This document shows, piece by piece, positions 1 to 7,270 of a stretch of DNA of 14,475 bases. The stretch spans positions 1-14,475 of the forward strand of contig JAXFOH010000081.1 of assembly GCA_034180465.1 (NCBI GenBank), in the 5' to 3' direction. The stretch comes from CAKUIA01 sp034180465 (GTDB lineage: Bacteria > Verrucomicrobiota > Verrucomicrobiia > Opitutales > Intestinicryptomonadaceae). Position numbers and translations under genes: made by a program. A model generated the notes under the pieces. The model saw only the letters and a list, made by a program, of their open reading frames with translations. It was not told the origin of the DNA and ran no database searches. Position 1 is the stretch's first letter. Each line of letters starts with the position of its first letter.

Positions 1-579
1 GGCTACCAACTCTTTGCCCGTTCCCGTTTCGCCCGTAAGCAAAATTGTGGCTTTGGATGCAGCCGCCTTTTTCGCCTCCAGCAAAACTTCTTCGAAAACG
101 GGGCTTTGCGAAATTATTTTAAATTTTTCGTCGGGCGTTTGCGGCTGAGTTTGCCTTTTTTGTTGCGTTGGCTGCGCGCTTTGCGTGTTTTGCTGGGGTA
201 GGGGCGTTTCCTCTTTTTTGCGCTGGGCCAAAGCCTTTTTTATTATTGCGTCTAAAGTGTCTAAATCTATGGGTTTTGTTATGAAGTCGCAGGCTCCCTT
301 TCGCATCGCCTCTACCGCCGATGCAATGGTTCCATAGGCTGTCATCATAATGCAAAGGCATTTCGGGCGCGAATTTTTTATGTATTCTAAAAGATTCATT
401 CCCGACTGCGTGCCCATTCTTAAATCGGTAAGAACCAAGTCGAATTTTTCGGCCTGCAAAAGGCGTTTTGCCTCTTCAACATTGGCGGCTCCCGCAACAT
501 CGTAGTCTATCGACAAGGCGGCTTTAAGACCGTCTCTTGTGTGTTTTTCGTCGTCTACTATAAGAATGCTATCGGGCAT
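1..579 (-). CDS. Sigma-54-dependent response regulator (NtrC family), C-terminus outside window
   Basis: The first 193 residues of a two-component response regulator are present; the rest lies beyond the left edge. Residues 1-120 form a receiver domain with the acidic pair D9/D10, phospho-acceptor D52 in VLTDL, T80 in MMTAYG and K102 in ITKP. A Gln/Pro-rich linker follows (about 125-150), then the start of an AAA+ domain with Walker A GETGTGKE at 183-190. That Walker A form is typical of NtrC-like activators, which remodel sigma-54 RNA polymerase when phosphorylated. The start MPDSILIVDDE is chosen because receiver domains normally begin a few residues before the first strand; the frame stays open upstream and no strong Shine-Dalgarno is seen. 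It lies 78 nt downstream of the L,D-transpeptidase gene on the same strand and may be cotranscribed. No partner kinase is in the window, so the signal is unknown. Confidence 0.93.
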   Translation of the reverse strand, partial: MPDSILIVDDEKHTRDGLKAALSIDYDVAGAANVEEAKRLLQAEKFDLVLTDLRMGTQSGMNLLEYIKNSRPKCLCIMMTAYGTIASAVEAMRKGACDFITKPIDLDTLDAIIKKALAQRKKEETPLPQQNTQSAQPTQQKRQTQPQTPDEKFKIISQSPVFEEVLLEAKKAAASKATILLTGETGTGKELVA

Positions 580-657
580 GGGATTGTCTGTTTTTACCCT
601 ATATTCTCCGCATTTTTCCTTTTGTGTAAAGCAATAAAAGCGGTTTTTTGGCATCGG

Positions 658-1209
658 CTAACTTCGCGCAAATTCGGGCTTGTCTATGTAGATGTAAACA
701 AGGCTTTTGTCGTCTACAATGTCGAAAAGCCTTTTCATATCGTTCGGGGCAAGCAACACGCACCCGTGGCTGTTTGGCGTGCCTATTTTTTCGGTTTGGT
801 TTGTTCCGTGAATGTATACAAAGCGTTCGAAAGTGTCTACATTGCCGCCGCGGTTTACGCCCCCTTGCAAACCCCTTAGGCGCATTATGCGCGTTGTTAT
901 CATATTTACCGTGCTGTCTGGCTGTTGCGAAATCTTGCCTACGGGCTTTCTGGCAACAAAAACCGTGTCTATATCTTCGTTTTCGCCTATTTTGCCGTCT
1001 ATAAAATGCAGCCCCAACGGAGTTCCCAACGAATCTTTCACGCAACTGGGTGCCTTGCGCGATGTCGAAACGTCGAACGCGAGCTTAAAAACCCCGTTTT
1101 CAAAAAGATAAAGTTTTTGCTCGCCAATTTCCACAAATATGCAAAACTTGGTTCTTTCTATATTCAGTAAATCGCAAAAAGAATAAAAATCATCAATAAA
1201 CGGCTTCAT
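658..1209 (-). CDS. L,D-transpeptidase (YkuD/ErfK fold) without a signal peptide
   Basis: A 183-residue protein with a YkuD-type catalytic domain covering nearly its whole length. The active-site signature is clear: H134 in YIHGTN and catalytic C150 in SHGC (147-150), separated by the usual short loop. The family blocks STSR (48-51), TPLGLH, and the ITTRIMRLRGL segment are also present. Such enzymes make 3-3 peptidoglycan cross-links or attach proteins to peptidoglycan in the periplasm. Two points are odd. No hydrophobic signal sequence exists at the N-terminus (MKPFIDDFYSF), so export is unexplained. Also, the residue two after the catalytic Cys is Leu where most relatives have Arg (SHGCVLL rather than SHGCVRL). 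The start codon is 4 bp from the divergent asd start, so any promoter must lie inside asd. TTG or GTG starts cannot be excluded. Confidence 0.88.
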   Translation of the reverse strand: MKPFIDDFYSFCDLLNIERTKFCIFVEIGEQKLYLFENGVFKLAFDVSTSRKAPSCVKDSLGTPLGLHFIDGKIGENEDIDTVFVARKPVGKISQQPDSTVNMITTRIMRLRGLQGGVNRGGNVDTFERFVYIHGTNQTEKIGTPNSHGCVLLAPNDMKRLFDIVDDKSLVYIYIDKPEFARS

Positions 1210-1213
1210 AGTT

Positions 1214-2212
1214 ATGAGTAAGAAGTATAGAGTTGGAATTGTTGGCGCAACAGGCGCGGTTGGTCAAGAGCTTATTGACCTTTTGTTTGCCAGAAATTTT
1301 CCCATGAGCGAATTAACGCTTTTAGCATCGGCTCGCAGCGCGGGCAAAACGGTGGAAAAAGACGGCAATAAATTTATTGTTCAGGAGGCAAAACCCGAAA
1401 GCTTCGAAAATTTAGACATAGCGATTTTCAGCGCGGGCGGCAGTGTTTCTAAAGCTTTGGTTCCCGAAGCGGCAAAGCGCAACTGCGTTGCAATCGACAA
1501 TTCTTCGGCGTTTAGGATGGACGAAAACGTTCCCTTAATAGTTCCCGAAGTTAACGCCCACGCGCTTAAAAACCACAAAAACATTATAGCCAACCCAAAT
1601 TGCACAACAGCAATTTCGCTTATGGCGTTGTGCCCGCTAAACAAGGCGTTCGGGCTGAAAAGATTTTTTGCTGCTACCTATCAGGCGGTTTCGGGCACGG
1701 GCGTTGCCGCCATGCAAGAGCTTGAAAACCAGGTAAAGGCGTTTGCAAATGGCGAAAAGCCCGAAGTTAAGGTATATCCCTACCAAATTGCCTTTAACGC
1801 GCTTCCTCATGTAGACGTTTTCTTGGATACAGGCTACACTAAGGAAGAAATGAAGATGGTAAATGAAAGCCGCAAGATTTTGGAAATGCCCGCGTTGAAA
1901 TGCTCTACAACATGTGTGCGCGTTCCCGTAATGAGGGCGCACTCGGTTGCAATTAACGCCGAGTTCGAAAAACCCGTAGATGTAGAACTTGCCCGCAAGG
2001 CTATTTCGGAATTTTCGGGTGCAGAGCTTGTGGACGACCCGAAGAACAACAAATATCCAATGCCCCTGTTCTCGCAAAAGAGGGAAAAGTGCGCAGTAGG
2101 CAGAATCCGCAAAGATATTGCTTTCGACAACGGTTTGTCTTTCTGGGTAACGGGCGACCAGCTTTGGAAGGGCGCAGCCCTTAACGCGGTTCAAATTGCC
2201 GAATTGCTGTAG
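1214..2212 (+). CDS. asd: Aspartate-semialdehyde dehydrogenase
   Basis: A full-length 332-residue enzyme that reduces beta-aspartyl phosphate to aspartate semialdehyde with NADPH, the branch point to lysine/diaminopimelate, threonine and methionine. The N-terminal dinucleotide-binding motif is GIVGATGAVGQE (residues 8-19). The catalytic cysteine is C130 in NPNCTT, and the acid/base histidine is H243 in MRAHS. The C-terminal dimerisation domain ends normally. The start is fixed by the nucleotide-binding strand beginning at residue 5. No convincing Shine-Dalgarno precedes it, and it starts 4 bp from the divergent transpeptidase start, so its promoter must overlap that gene's 5' end. It appears monocistronic, as a strong terminator follows 34 nt after the stop. 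The link with a peptidoglycan enzyme is plausible through diaminopimelate supply, but that is inference. Confidence 0.97.
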   Translation: MSKKYRVGIVGATGAVGQELIDLLFARNFPMSELTLLASARSAGKTVEKDGNKFIVQEAKPESFENLDIAIFSAGGSVSKALVPEAAKRNCVAIDNSSAFRMDENVPLIVPEVNAHALKNHKNIIANPNCTTAISLMALCPLNKAFGLKRFFAATYQAVSGTGVAAMQELENQVKAFANGEKPEVKVYPYQIAFNALPHVDVFLDTGYTKEEMKMVNESRKILEMPALKCSTTCVRVPVMRAHSVAINAEFEKPVDVELARKAISEFSGAELVDDPKNNKYPMPLFSQKREKCAVGRIRKDIAFDNGLSFWVTGDQLWKGAALNAVQIAELL

Positions 2213-2246
2213 AAAACAATCAAGTTTTTTTGCATAAATATAAATT

Positions 2247-2288
2247 CACAAGCCGACAACTTCTATATTGTCGGCTTGTGTTTTTTTT
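2247..2288 (+). terminator. Intrinsic terminator after asd
   Basis: A perfect 13-bp stem (2247-2259 pairing with 2268-2280, arms CACAAGCCGACAA and TTGTCGGCTTGTG) with an 8-nt loop is followed by eight T residues at 2281-2288. It closes the asd transcript and insulates the beta-helix block. Confidence 0.95.
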
Positions 2289-2321
2289 GCAGTGTTATGG
2301 CTGTTTTTCAGGAGAAAAAGT

Positions 2322-2350
2322 TTGACAACCATAAATAAATCGGTAAACAA
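2322..2350 (+). promoter_or_regulatory. Possible sigma-70 promoter for the first beta-helix gene
   Basis: A perfect TTGACA at 2322-2327 sits in the 87-bp gap between the asd terminator and the ATG at 2376. The matching -10 is poor: TAAACA at 2344-2349 gives a 16-bp spacer. An AT-rich leader of about 25 nt follows. The -35 is clear, the -10 is not, so an activator may be needed. Confidence 0.4.
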
Positions 2351-2375
2351 CAATAACGATTAACTTGTTGTATAT

Positions 2376-4766
2376 ATGATGAAATACCTTAACAAATTGA
2401 AATTTAATGTAATATGTAAAAAAATGGCGTTTGCCGCACTTTGTGCAAGCGCGCTACTTACACCAACTCCTTCGTTTGGAGGCGATTTGTCCGACGAAGA
2501 AAACTATATTATTGAGGGCATAGGTTCAAAGAATTTTGTTATTACAAAAGACGCCACATTCGACGGGCAAAAAATTTCCATTGCTGCCGAAAATTGCACG
2601 AAAAAATATAACCATATTTTGTACACAAAAAACGGTTTGTTCGAGCTCGATACCGACTATATTCTGGAATTTACCGTAAAGGTGGATTCTCCCTGCAAAG
2701 AAGGTGCTTTTTATGCGTTTATACGCAGCGATAAGTTCCCCAAGGAAAAAGACATTTTAAGCTGTACTGTGCCCAGTACAAGAGGGTGCAAAACAACCCG
2801 AAGAATACATTTTAAAACGGGTAGGTTTGCCTCCGTCTATAAATTATGTGTAGCAGCAATAGACAAAACAAACGTTGAAATTTGCGACATAAAAATATAC
2901 GAGGGCGTTTTGGAAACATACTATGCGCCAAGCGAAAATCCCAAGCCCTACAAACTAAATCGGGAAGAGTTGCCAACGGGCGCAAAGGAATTCGATGTTC
3001 AGCTTCCAAACAACCCGAAAGGCGCGGTAGTAAACGCAGGCGATTTCGGCGTAAAAGTGGGCGAAAAAGACATTGTTACAAAGTTAAACAATGCAATAGA
3101 ATACTGCCGCAATATAAAGGCGGCAAAGCTTGTTGTAGAAAAGGGCACATATTATCTAGACGAGCCTAAAAGCATAGAGCTAAAAAAGATGGAAGATTTT
3201 GAATTCGACGGCGGCGGCTCTACATTTGTTTTCTACAAGACGACGGGCAGGTTTCCGAATATGAAGGTAGACTTATGCAAGCGCACAAAGCTGCATAGTT
3301 TCAATTTCGATTGGGATTGGGAAAAGTCGCCACTGGCTAGCATTGTGGAAGTTGTAAATATAGACCGCCAAAAGAAGTTTGTAGACGTAAAGTTTTTGGA
3401 ATACGACGACTTCCCCAAAAAAGACTGCAAAATAACGAATTTATCGTGCTTTGACCCCAAAACGCAGTCGGTTGGTACAGAATTTGCATTCGATATCTAC
3501 TACGATTTCGGTATTGGCAATCAAGTTATAATTCCGAAAAAGGAATGGCTAAGCGGCAATTTGCTTAGAATGCATTTGCCCAGTGCTTATTCGAAATACC
3601 AAGTCGGCCAGCAGTTTAGAATGCAGCACTACTATAACGGCGGAATGAACGCCATTGTTATGTCGGGCAACGTTCACCTTACGTTAAAAGACATAAATGT
3701 ATATTCGTGCGCAGGACATGCCTTTGTAATAATGGGTAAGCAGCAGTATTGGCACTTTAAAAACGTAAACATAAAAAAGCCCGAAAACAAATTCCGCAGA
3801 GCTATAACCTGCACAAACGACCACTGCCACGTTGTAAACACTCTGGGCTACGGCAAGTATGAAGACTGCGAGTTTTCCTACGGGGCAGACGACTGCATAA
3901 ACTTTCACGACAACTCGGGTTTTGCGCGCCGCAAAAGCGAATATTCCTTAATAACAAGCAACGTGAACCGCAGCAGCTTTAACAACGATTCTGTGATAGA
4001 GCTTCGCAATGGCGACTTTTCTCCTACGGGTTTTACCGCAAAATTAAAGGCGTGCAAAAATATCGACCCGAAAAAAGGCGTATACGAATTCATATTCGAC
4101 CAAAAAATTCCGGAAGAAACGATAGACGGTTTTGTTATGTTCAACCGCCTCTATGACACCGCAAATATGATTGTACGCAACTGCTATTTCCACGACAATA
4201 GGGCAAGGAGCATGGTTATGTCGGGGCGCAATATAACAATAGAAAATTGCCGCTTTAAGCATAGCGAGCACGGAGGTTTGAAGATAGGGTGCTGCTATAC
4301 ATTTGACATATGGAGCGAAGGGTCGGGTGCCGACAACATTGTTGTGCGCAACTGCACATTCGAGCAGGCCAGCCCGCACCCCGTTGCCGAAAGCGGCAAA
4401 GATAGAGACATACACTTGGGCGTATATATGCGCTACAACTTTTTGCCCGACCAAACAAAATACCCAATTCTAAAGAATATCCTATTTGCGAACAACACGT
4501 TTATAGATACATTCGGCTCCATCGCCTCTATTTCGTCGGTAGGCAATATAACATTTGCAAACAACAAATTCATAGCCAAAACGCCAAGGGTAAACGAAAG
4601 ATACTACAGGGGCGCGTTCTACGCAAAATGCGCAAGCAATGTAAAAATAGTAAACAACACTTGGTATGCTTCGCCTTTGGTAAAGAATCCCGGGGCTTTT
4701 GTGGAAAGCCGCGATGTGAAAAATTTTGTTTTTGAAGGCAACAAAATTATTGGCGAAAATCAGTAA
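2376..4766 (+). CDS. Exported GH110-like right-handed parallel beta-helix protein, paralog 1
   Basis: A 796-residue exported protein. Residues 1-35 form a signal peptide (hydrophobic 17-28, likely cleavage near PSFG). About 40-190 resembles a beta-sandwich carbohydrate-binding module. A pectate-lyase-3-like entry motif (DFGVKVGEKD, then GTYYL) begins near residue 220, and repeated helix rungs run to the C-terminus (NCYFHDN, ENCRFKH, NNTF, NNKF). The order of an FDWDW segment, GADDCINFHDN (D505/D506), DNRARS and a W-x-E-G rung follows the plan I know from GH110 alpha-1,3-galactosidases, so an exo-alpha-galactosidase or related glycosidase is my best guess. Only the fold is secure. It is followed by its own terminator and a closely similar paralog. 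Relative to that copy it has a Cys-Cys pair (KIGCCYTF) where the other has ESG. Confidence 0.85.
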   Translation: MMKYLNKLKFNVICKKMAFAALCASALLTPTPSFGGDLSDEENYIIEGIGSKNFVITKDATFDGQKISIAAENCTKKYNHILYTKNGLFELDTDYILEFTVKVDSPCKEGAFYAFIRSDKFPKEKDILSCTVPSTRGCKTTRRIHFKTGRFASVYKLCVAAIDKTNVEICDIKIYEGVLETYYAPSENPKPYKLNREELPTGAKEFDVQLPNNPKGAVVNAGDFGVKVGEKDIVTKLNNAIEYCRNIKAAKLVVEKGTYYLDEPKSIELKKMEDFEFDGGGSTFVFYKTTGRFPNMKVDLCKRTKLHSFNFDWDWEKSPLASIVEVVNIDRQKKFVDVKFLEYDDFPKKDCKITNLSCFDPKTQSVGTEFAFDIYYDFGIGNQVIIPKKEWLSGNLLRMHLPSAYSKYQVGQQFRMQHYYNGGMNAIVMSGNVHLTLKDINVYSCAGHAFVIMGKQQYWHFKNVNIKKPENKFRRAITCTNDHCHVVNTLGYGKYEDCEFSYGADDCINFHDNSGFARRKSEYSLITSNVNRSSFNNDSVIELRNGDFSPTGFTAKLKACKNIDPKKGVYEFIFDQKIPEETIDGFVMFNRLYDTANMIVRNCYFHDNRARSMVMSGRNITIENCRFKHSEHGGLKIGCCYTFDIWSEGSGADNIVVRNCTFEQASPHPVAESGKDRDIHLGVYMRYNFLPDQTKYPILKNILFANNTFIDTFGSIASISSVGNITFANNKFIAKTPRVNERYYRGAFYAKCASNVKIVNNTWYASPLVKNPGAFVESRDVKNFVFEGNKIIGENQ

Positions 4767-4795
4767 AAAATAGCAAAGTGCATTTAAGTTTTAAT

Positions 4796-4825
4796 AGCTC
4801 CAGGCCGTTGGCTTGGGGCTTTTTT
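4796..4825 (+). terminator. Intrinsic terminator between the two paralogs
   Basis: An 11-bp stem with two G-U pairs (4796-4806 with 4810-4820, arms AGCTCCAGGCC and GGCTTGGGGCT), a 3-nt loop and a T run to 4825. It lies 29 nt after the stop codon of paralog 1, so the second paralog is not simply cotranscribed with it. Confidence 0.85.
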
Positions 4826-4826
4826 G

Positions 4827-4855
4827 TTGACCGGGTTTTGTCTTGCGATAATAAT
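4827..4855 (+). promoter_or_regulatory. Promoter for the lipoprotein paralog and phosphoesterase
   Basis: TTGACC at 4827-4832 and AATAAT at 4850-4855 are separated by 17 bp, each one base from the sigma-70 consensus. The -35 starts one base after the T run of the preceding terminator. Transcription would begin near 4862, leaving a leader of about 20 nt before the ATG at 4883. Confidence 0.6.
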
Positions 4856-4882
4856 AATGCATCCAACAAGAAGAATACATAT

Positions 4883-7267
4883 ATGATGAAAAACAATAGT
4901 TTGAAGAAAGTGTTTGCCATGGCGTCTTTTTGCGCTACGGTATTGTTTGCAGTTTTTACGGTGTCTGGTTGCGATTCCGTAAATAGACAATCCGAAGGGC
5001 AAAAGCCCTTGGTATATGCCGTAAACGGCATAAAAGAAGGCGGCGATTTATCGTTTGCAAAAGAGGCATCTTTCAATGGCGAAACGGTTTCGTTTACAAG
5101 CGAAAAGTGCAAAGAAAAATACAACCGTGTTATAACTTCTAAAAACGGCATATTTAAGCCAAATACCGATTATATCTTGGAATTTTCCGCCAAGGTTGAA
5201 AATAGCGGCAGTTTGCTTGCCCTTATACGCAGCGACAAATATCCCAAATCTGGCGACTATAGCAGCACATCAATAGCAAACACAAGCGGCGGGGTATCTA
5301 CCCGTACGATGCATTTTAAAACCGACCAAAACGCAGCCGACTACAGGCTTTGTATCTCTACTGTAGACAAGGCAAAAGTTGAAATTTGCGACGTAAAGAT
5401 TTACGAAGGCTCGTTGGAAAAGTATTACGCGCCCGTAGCAAACCCCAAACCCTACAAACTAGACAGAAAAGGGCTGCCAACTGGTTCTAAGGAGTTTGAT
5501 GTGCTCCTTCCAAACAATACTAGTGGTGCGGTTGTAAAGGCAAGCGACTTCGGCGTAAAAGTGGGCGAAAAAGACATAATAACAAAGCTAAACCTTGCAA
5601 TAGAGCACTGCCGCAAAATAAAGGCTGCAAAGCTTGTTGTAGACAAGGGCACATACTATCTAGACGAGCCTAAAAGCATAGAGCTAAAAGATATGCAAGA
5701 TTTTGAATTCGACGGCGGCGGTTCTACGTTTGTTTTTTATAAAACAAACAACCGCGTCCCCAATATGAAGGTAGACTTTTGCAAACGCACCTTATTGCGC
5801 AATTTTAACTTCGACTGGGATTGGGAAAAGTCGCCATTGGCAAGCATTGTGGAAGTTGTAAAAATAGACCGTCAAAAGAAGTTTGTAGACGTAAAATTTT
5901 TGGAATACGACGATTTCCCAAAAAAAGACTGCCGCATTGTAAACTTGTCGGTTTTCGACCCCAAAACGCAGTCGGTCGGCACCGAATTTTCGTTCGATAT
6001 TTACTACGATTTTGGCGTGGGTAACAAAATAATAATTCCTCAAAAGGAATGGCTAAGCGGCAATTTGCTTAGAATGCACCTGTCGGAAGTTCATCGCGGC
6101 TACGAAGTGGGTCAGCAGTTTAGAATGCAGCACTATTACTATGTTATGAACGGTATTGTGCAAAGCGGCAATGTTCACCTTACGTTAAAAGACATAAACA
6201 TATATTCGTGCGCAGGACATGCTTTTGTAATAAAGGACAAGCAGCAATATTGGCACTTTAAAAACGTGAATATAAAAAAGCCCGAAAACAAATTCCGCAG
6301 AGCCATAACATGCACAGCAGACCACTGCCACGTTACAAATACGCTGGGTTATGCCAAGTATGAAGACTGCGAATTTTCGTACGGGGCAGACGACTGCATA
6401 AACTTTCACGACAACTCCGGCTTTGCGCGCCGCAAAAGCGACTATTCTATTCAAACAAACAACGTGGGCCGCTGGCTTTTTGCAGACGGAGCGAATATAG
6501 AGCTTCGCCATGGCGACTTTTCGCCTACGGGTTTTACGGCAAAATTAAAGGCGCGCAAAAATATCGACCCGAAAAAAGGCGTATACGAATTCATATTCGA
6601 CCAAAAAGTTCCTCAGGAGAAAATAGACGGCTTTGTTATGTTCAACCGTAACTATGCAACCCGCAATATGATATTGCGCAACTGCTACTTTCACGACAAC
6701 AGGGCAAGGGGCGTGATTATAGAATGCCCCGATGTAACAATAGAAAACTGCCGCTTTAAGCATAGCGAACACGGTGCGCTTAAAATAGAAAGCGGCTACA
6801 CTTTCAACGTATGGAGCGAAGGGTACGGCGCCGACAATATTGTAGTTCGCAACTGCACATTCGAGCAGGGCAGCCCGCATCCCGTTGCCGAAAGCGGCAA
6901 GGCAAGAGACGTTTATATGGGCGTATATATGCGCTACAATTCGTTTAAAGACCAAACAATGTATCCTATAATCAACAATGTTTTGTTCGAAAACAATACC
7001 TTTATAGATTCGTTCGGTTCCATCGCCTCTATTTCGTCGGCTGGCAATGTAACATTTGCAAACAACAAATTCATAGCCAAAACGCCAAGGGTAAACGAAA
7101 GATACTACAGGGGCGCATTCTACGCAAAATGTGCAAGCAATGTAAAAATAGTAAACAACACTTGGTATGCTTCTCCTTTGGTGAAAAATCCAGGGGCGTT
7201 CATAGAAACGCGCAAGGTAAACGGATTTGTGTTCGAGGGCAACAAAATCGTTAAAGAGAAAGAATAA
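4883..7267 (+). CDS. GH110-like right-handed parallel beta-helix lipoprotein, paralog 2
   Basis: A 794-residue lipoprotein. The signal peptide ends in a lipobox V27-S-G-C30, followed by Asp31. In enterobacteria Asp at +2 retains lipoproteins in the inner membrane; whether that rule applies here is unknown. Domain order equals paralog 1: carbohydrate-binding-like sandwich, pectate-lyase-3 entry motif, and beta-helix with GADDCINFHDN (D503/D504). The frame is open upstream to 4778, but that start would add 35 residues with no function, cross the terminator and promoter, and bury the lipobox. The ATGATG at 4883 gives a normal signal peptide and matches the ATATATGATGAA context of paralog 1. It is followed after 3 nt by a metallophosphoesterase, so the two are almost certainly cotranscribed. 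The role is likely glycan cleavage at the cell envelope; substrate unknown. Confidence 0.87.
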   Translation: MMKNNSLKKVFAMASFCATVLFAVFTVSGCDSVNRQSEGQKPLVYAVNGIKEGGDLSFAKEASFNGETVSFTSEKCKEKYNRVITSKNGIFKPNTDYILEFSAKVENSGSLLALIRSDKYPKSGDYSSTSIANTSGGVSTRTMHFKTDQNAADYRLCISTVDKAKVEICDVKIYEGSLEKYYAPVANPKPYKLDRKGLPTGSKEFDVLLPNNTSGAVVKASDFGVKVGEKDIITKLNLAIEHCRKIKAAKLVVDKGTYYLDEPKSIELKDMQDFEFDGGGSTFVFYKTNNRVPNMKVDFCKRTLLRNFNFDWDWEKSPLASIVEVVKIDRQKKFVDVKFLEYDDFPKKDCRIVNLSVFDPKTQSVGTEFSFDIYYDFGVGNKIIIPQKEWLSGNLLRMHLSEVHRGYEVGQQFRMQHYYYVMNGIVQSGNVHLTLKDINIYSCAGHAFVIKDKQQYWHFKNVNIKKPENKFRRAITCTADHCHVTNTLGYAKYEDCEFSYGADDCINFHDNSGFARRKSDYSIQTNNVGRWLFADGANIELRHGDFSPTGFTAKLKARKNIDPKKGVYEFIFDQKVPQEKIDGFVMFNRNYATRNMILRNCYFHDNRARGVIIECPDVTIENCRFKHSEHGALKIESGYTFNVWSEGYGADNIVVRNCTFEQGSPHPVAESGKARDVYMGVYMRYNSFKDQTMYPIINNVLFENNTFIDSFGSIASISSAGNVTFANNKFIAKTPRVNERYYRGAFYAKCASNVKIVNNTWYASPLVKNPGAFIETRKVNGFVFEGNKIVKEKE

Positions 7268-7270
7268 ACA

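Larger units (their letters stand above)
2376..7267 (+). repeat. Tandem duplication of the beta-helix gene
   Basis: The genes at 2376-4766 and 4883-7267 align over their whole mature length with almost no length change (796 and 794 residues), and most residues are identical by eye. Divergence is uneven. The leader regions differ, the N-terminal module is moderately diverged, and some DNA tracts are identical: 4549-4615 equals 7050-7116 at every one of 67 positions. This fits duplication followed by patchy divergence or gene conversion. Confidence 0.95.

Noticed and set aside
599..1170. Several open frames of 80-150 codons overlapping the transpeptidase gene
   Set aside because: They are Arg/Cys/Ala-rich shadow frames; the minus-strand frame with HGTN and SHGC is the real gene.
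2345..2372. Short inverted repeat ACAAC...GTTGT just upstream of the first beta-helix gene
   Set aside because: The arms are only 5 bp in AT-rich sequence, which is expected by chance.
4778..4882. N-terminal extension of 35 residues on the second beta-helix gene from an upstream start at 4778
   Set aside because: It would run through the intrinsic terminator and promoter and place a lipoprotein signal peptide internally; the ATGATG at 4883 gives a normal lipobox position.
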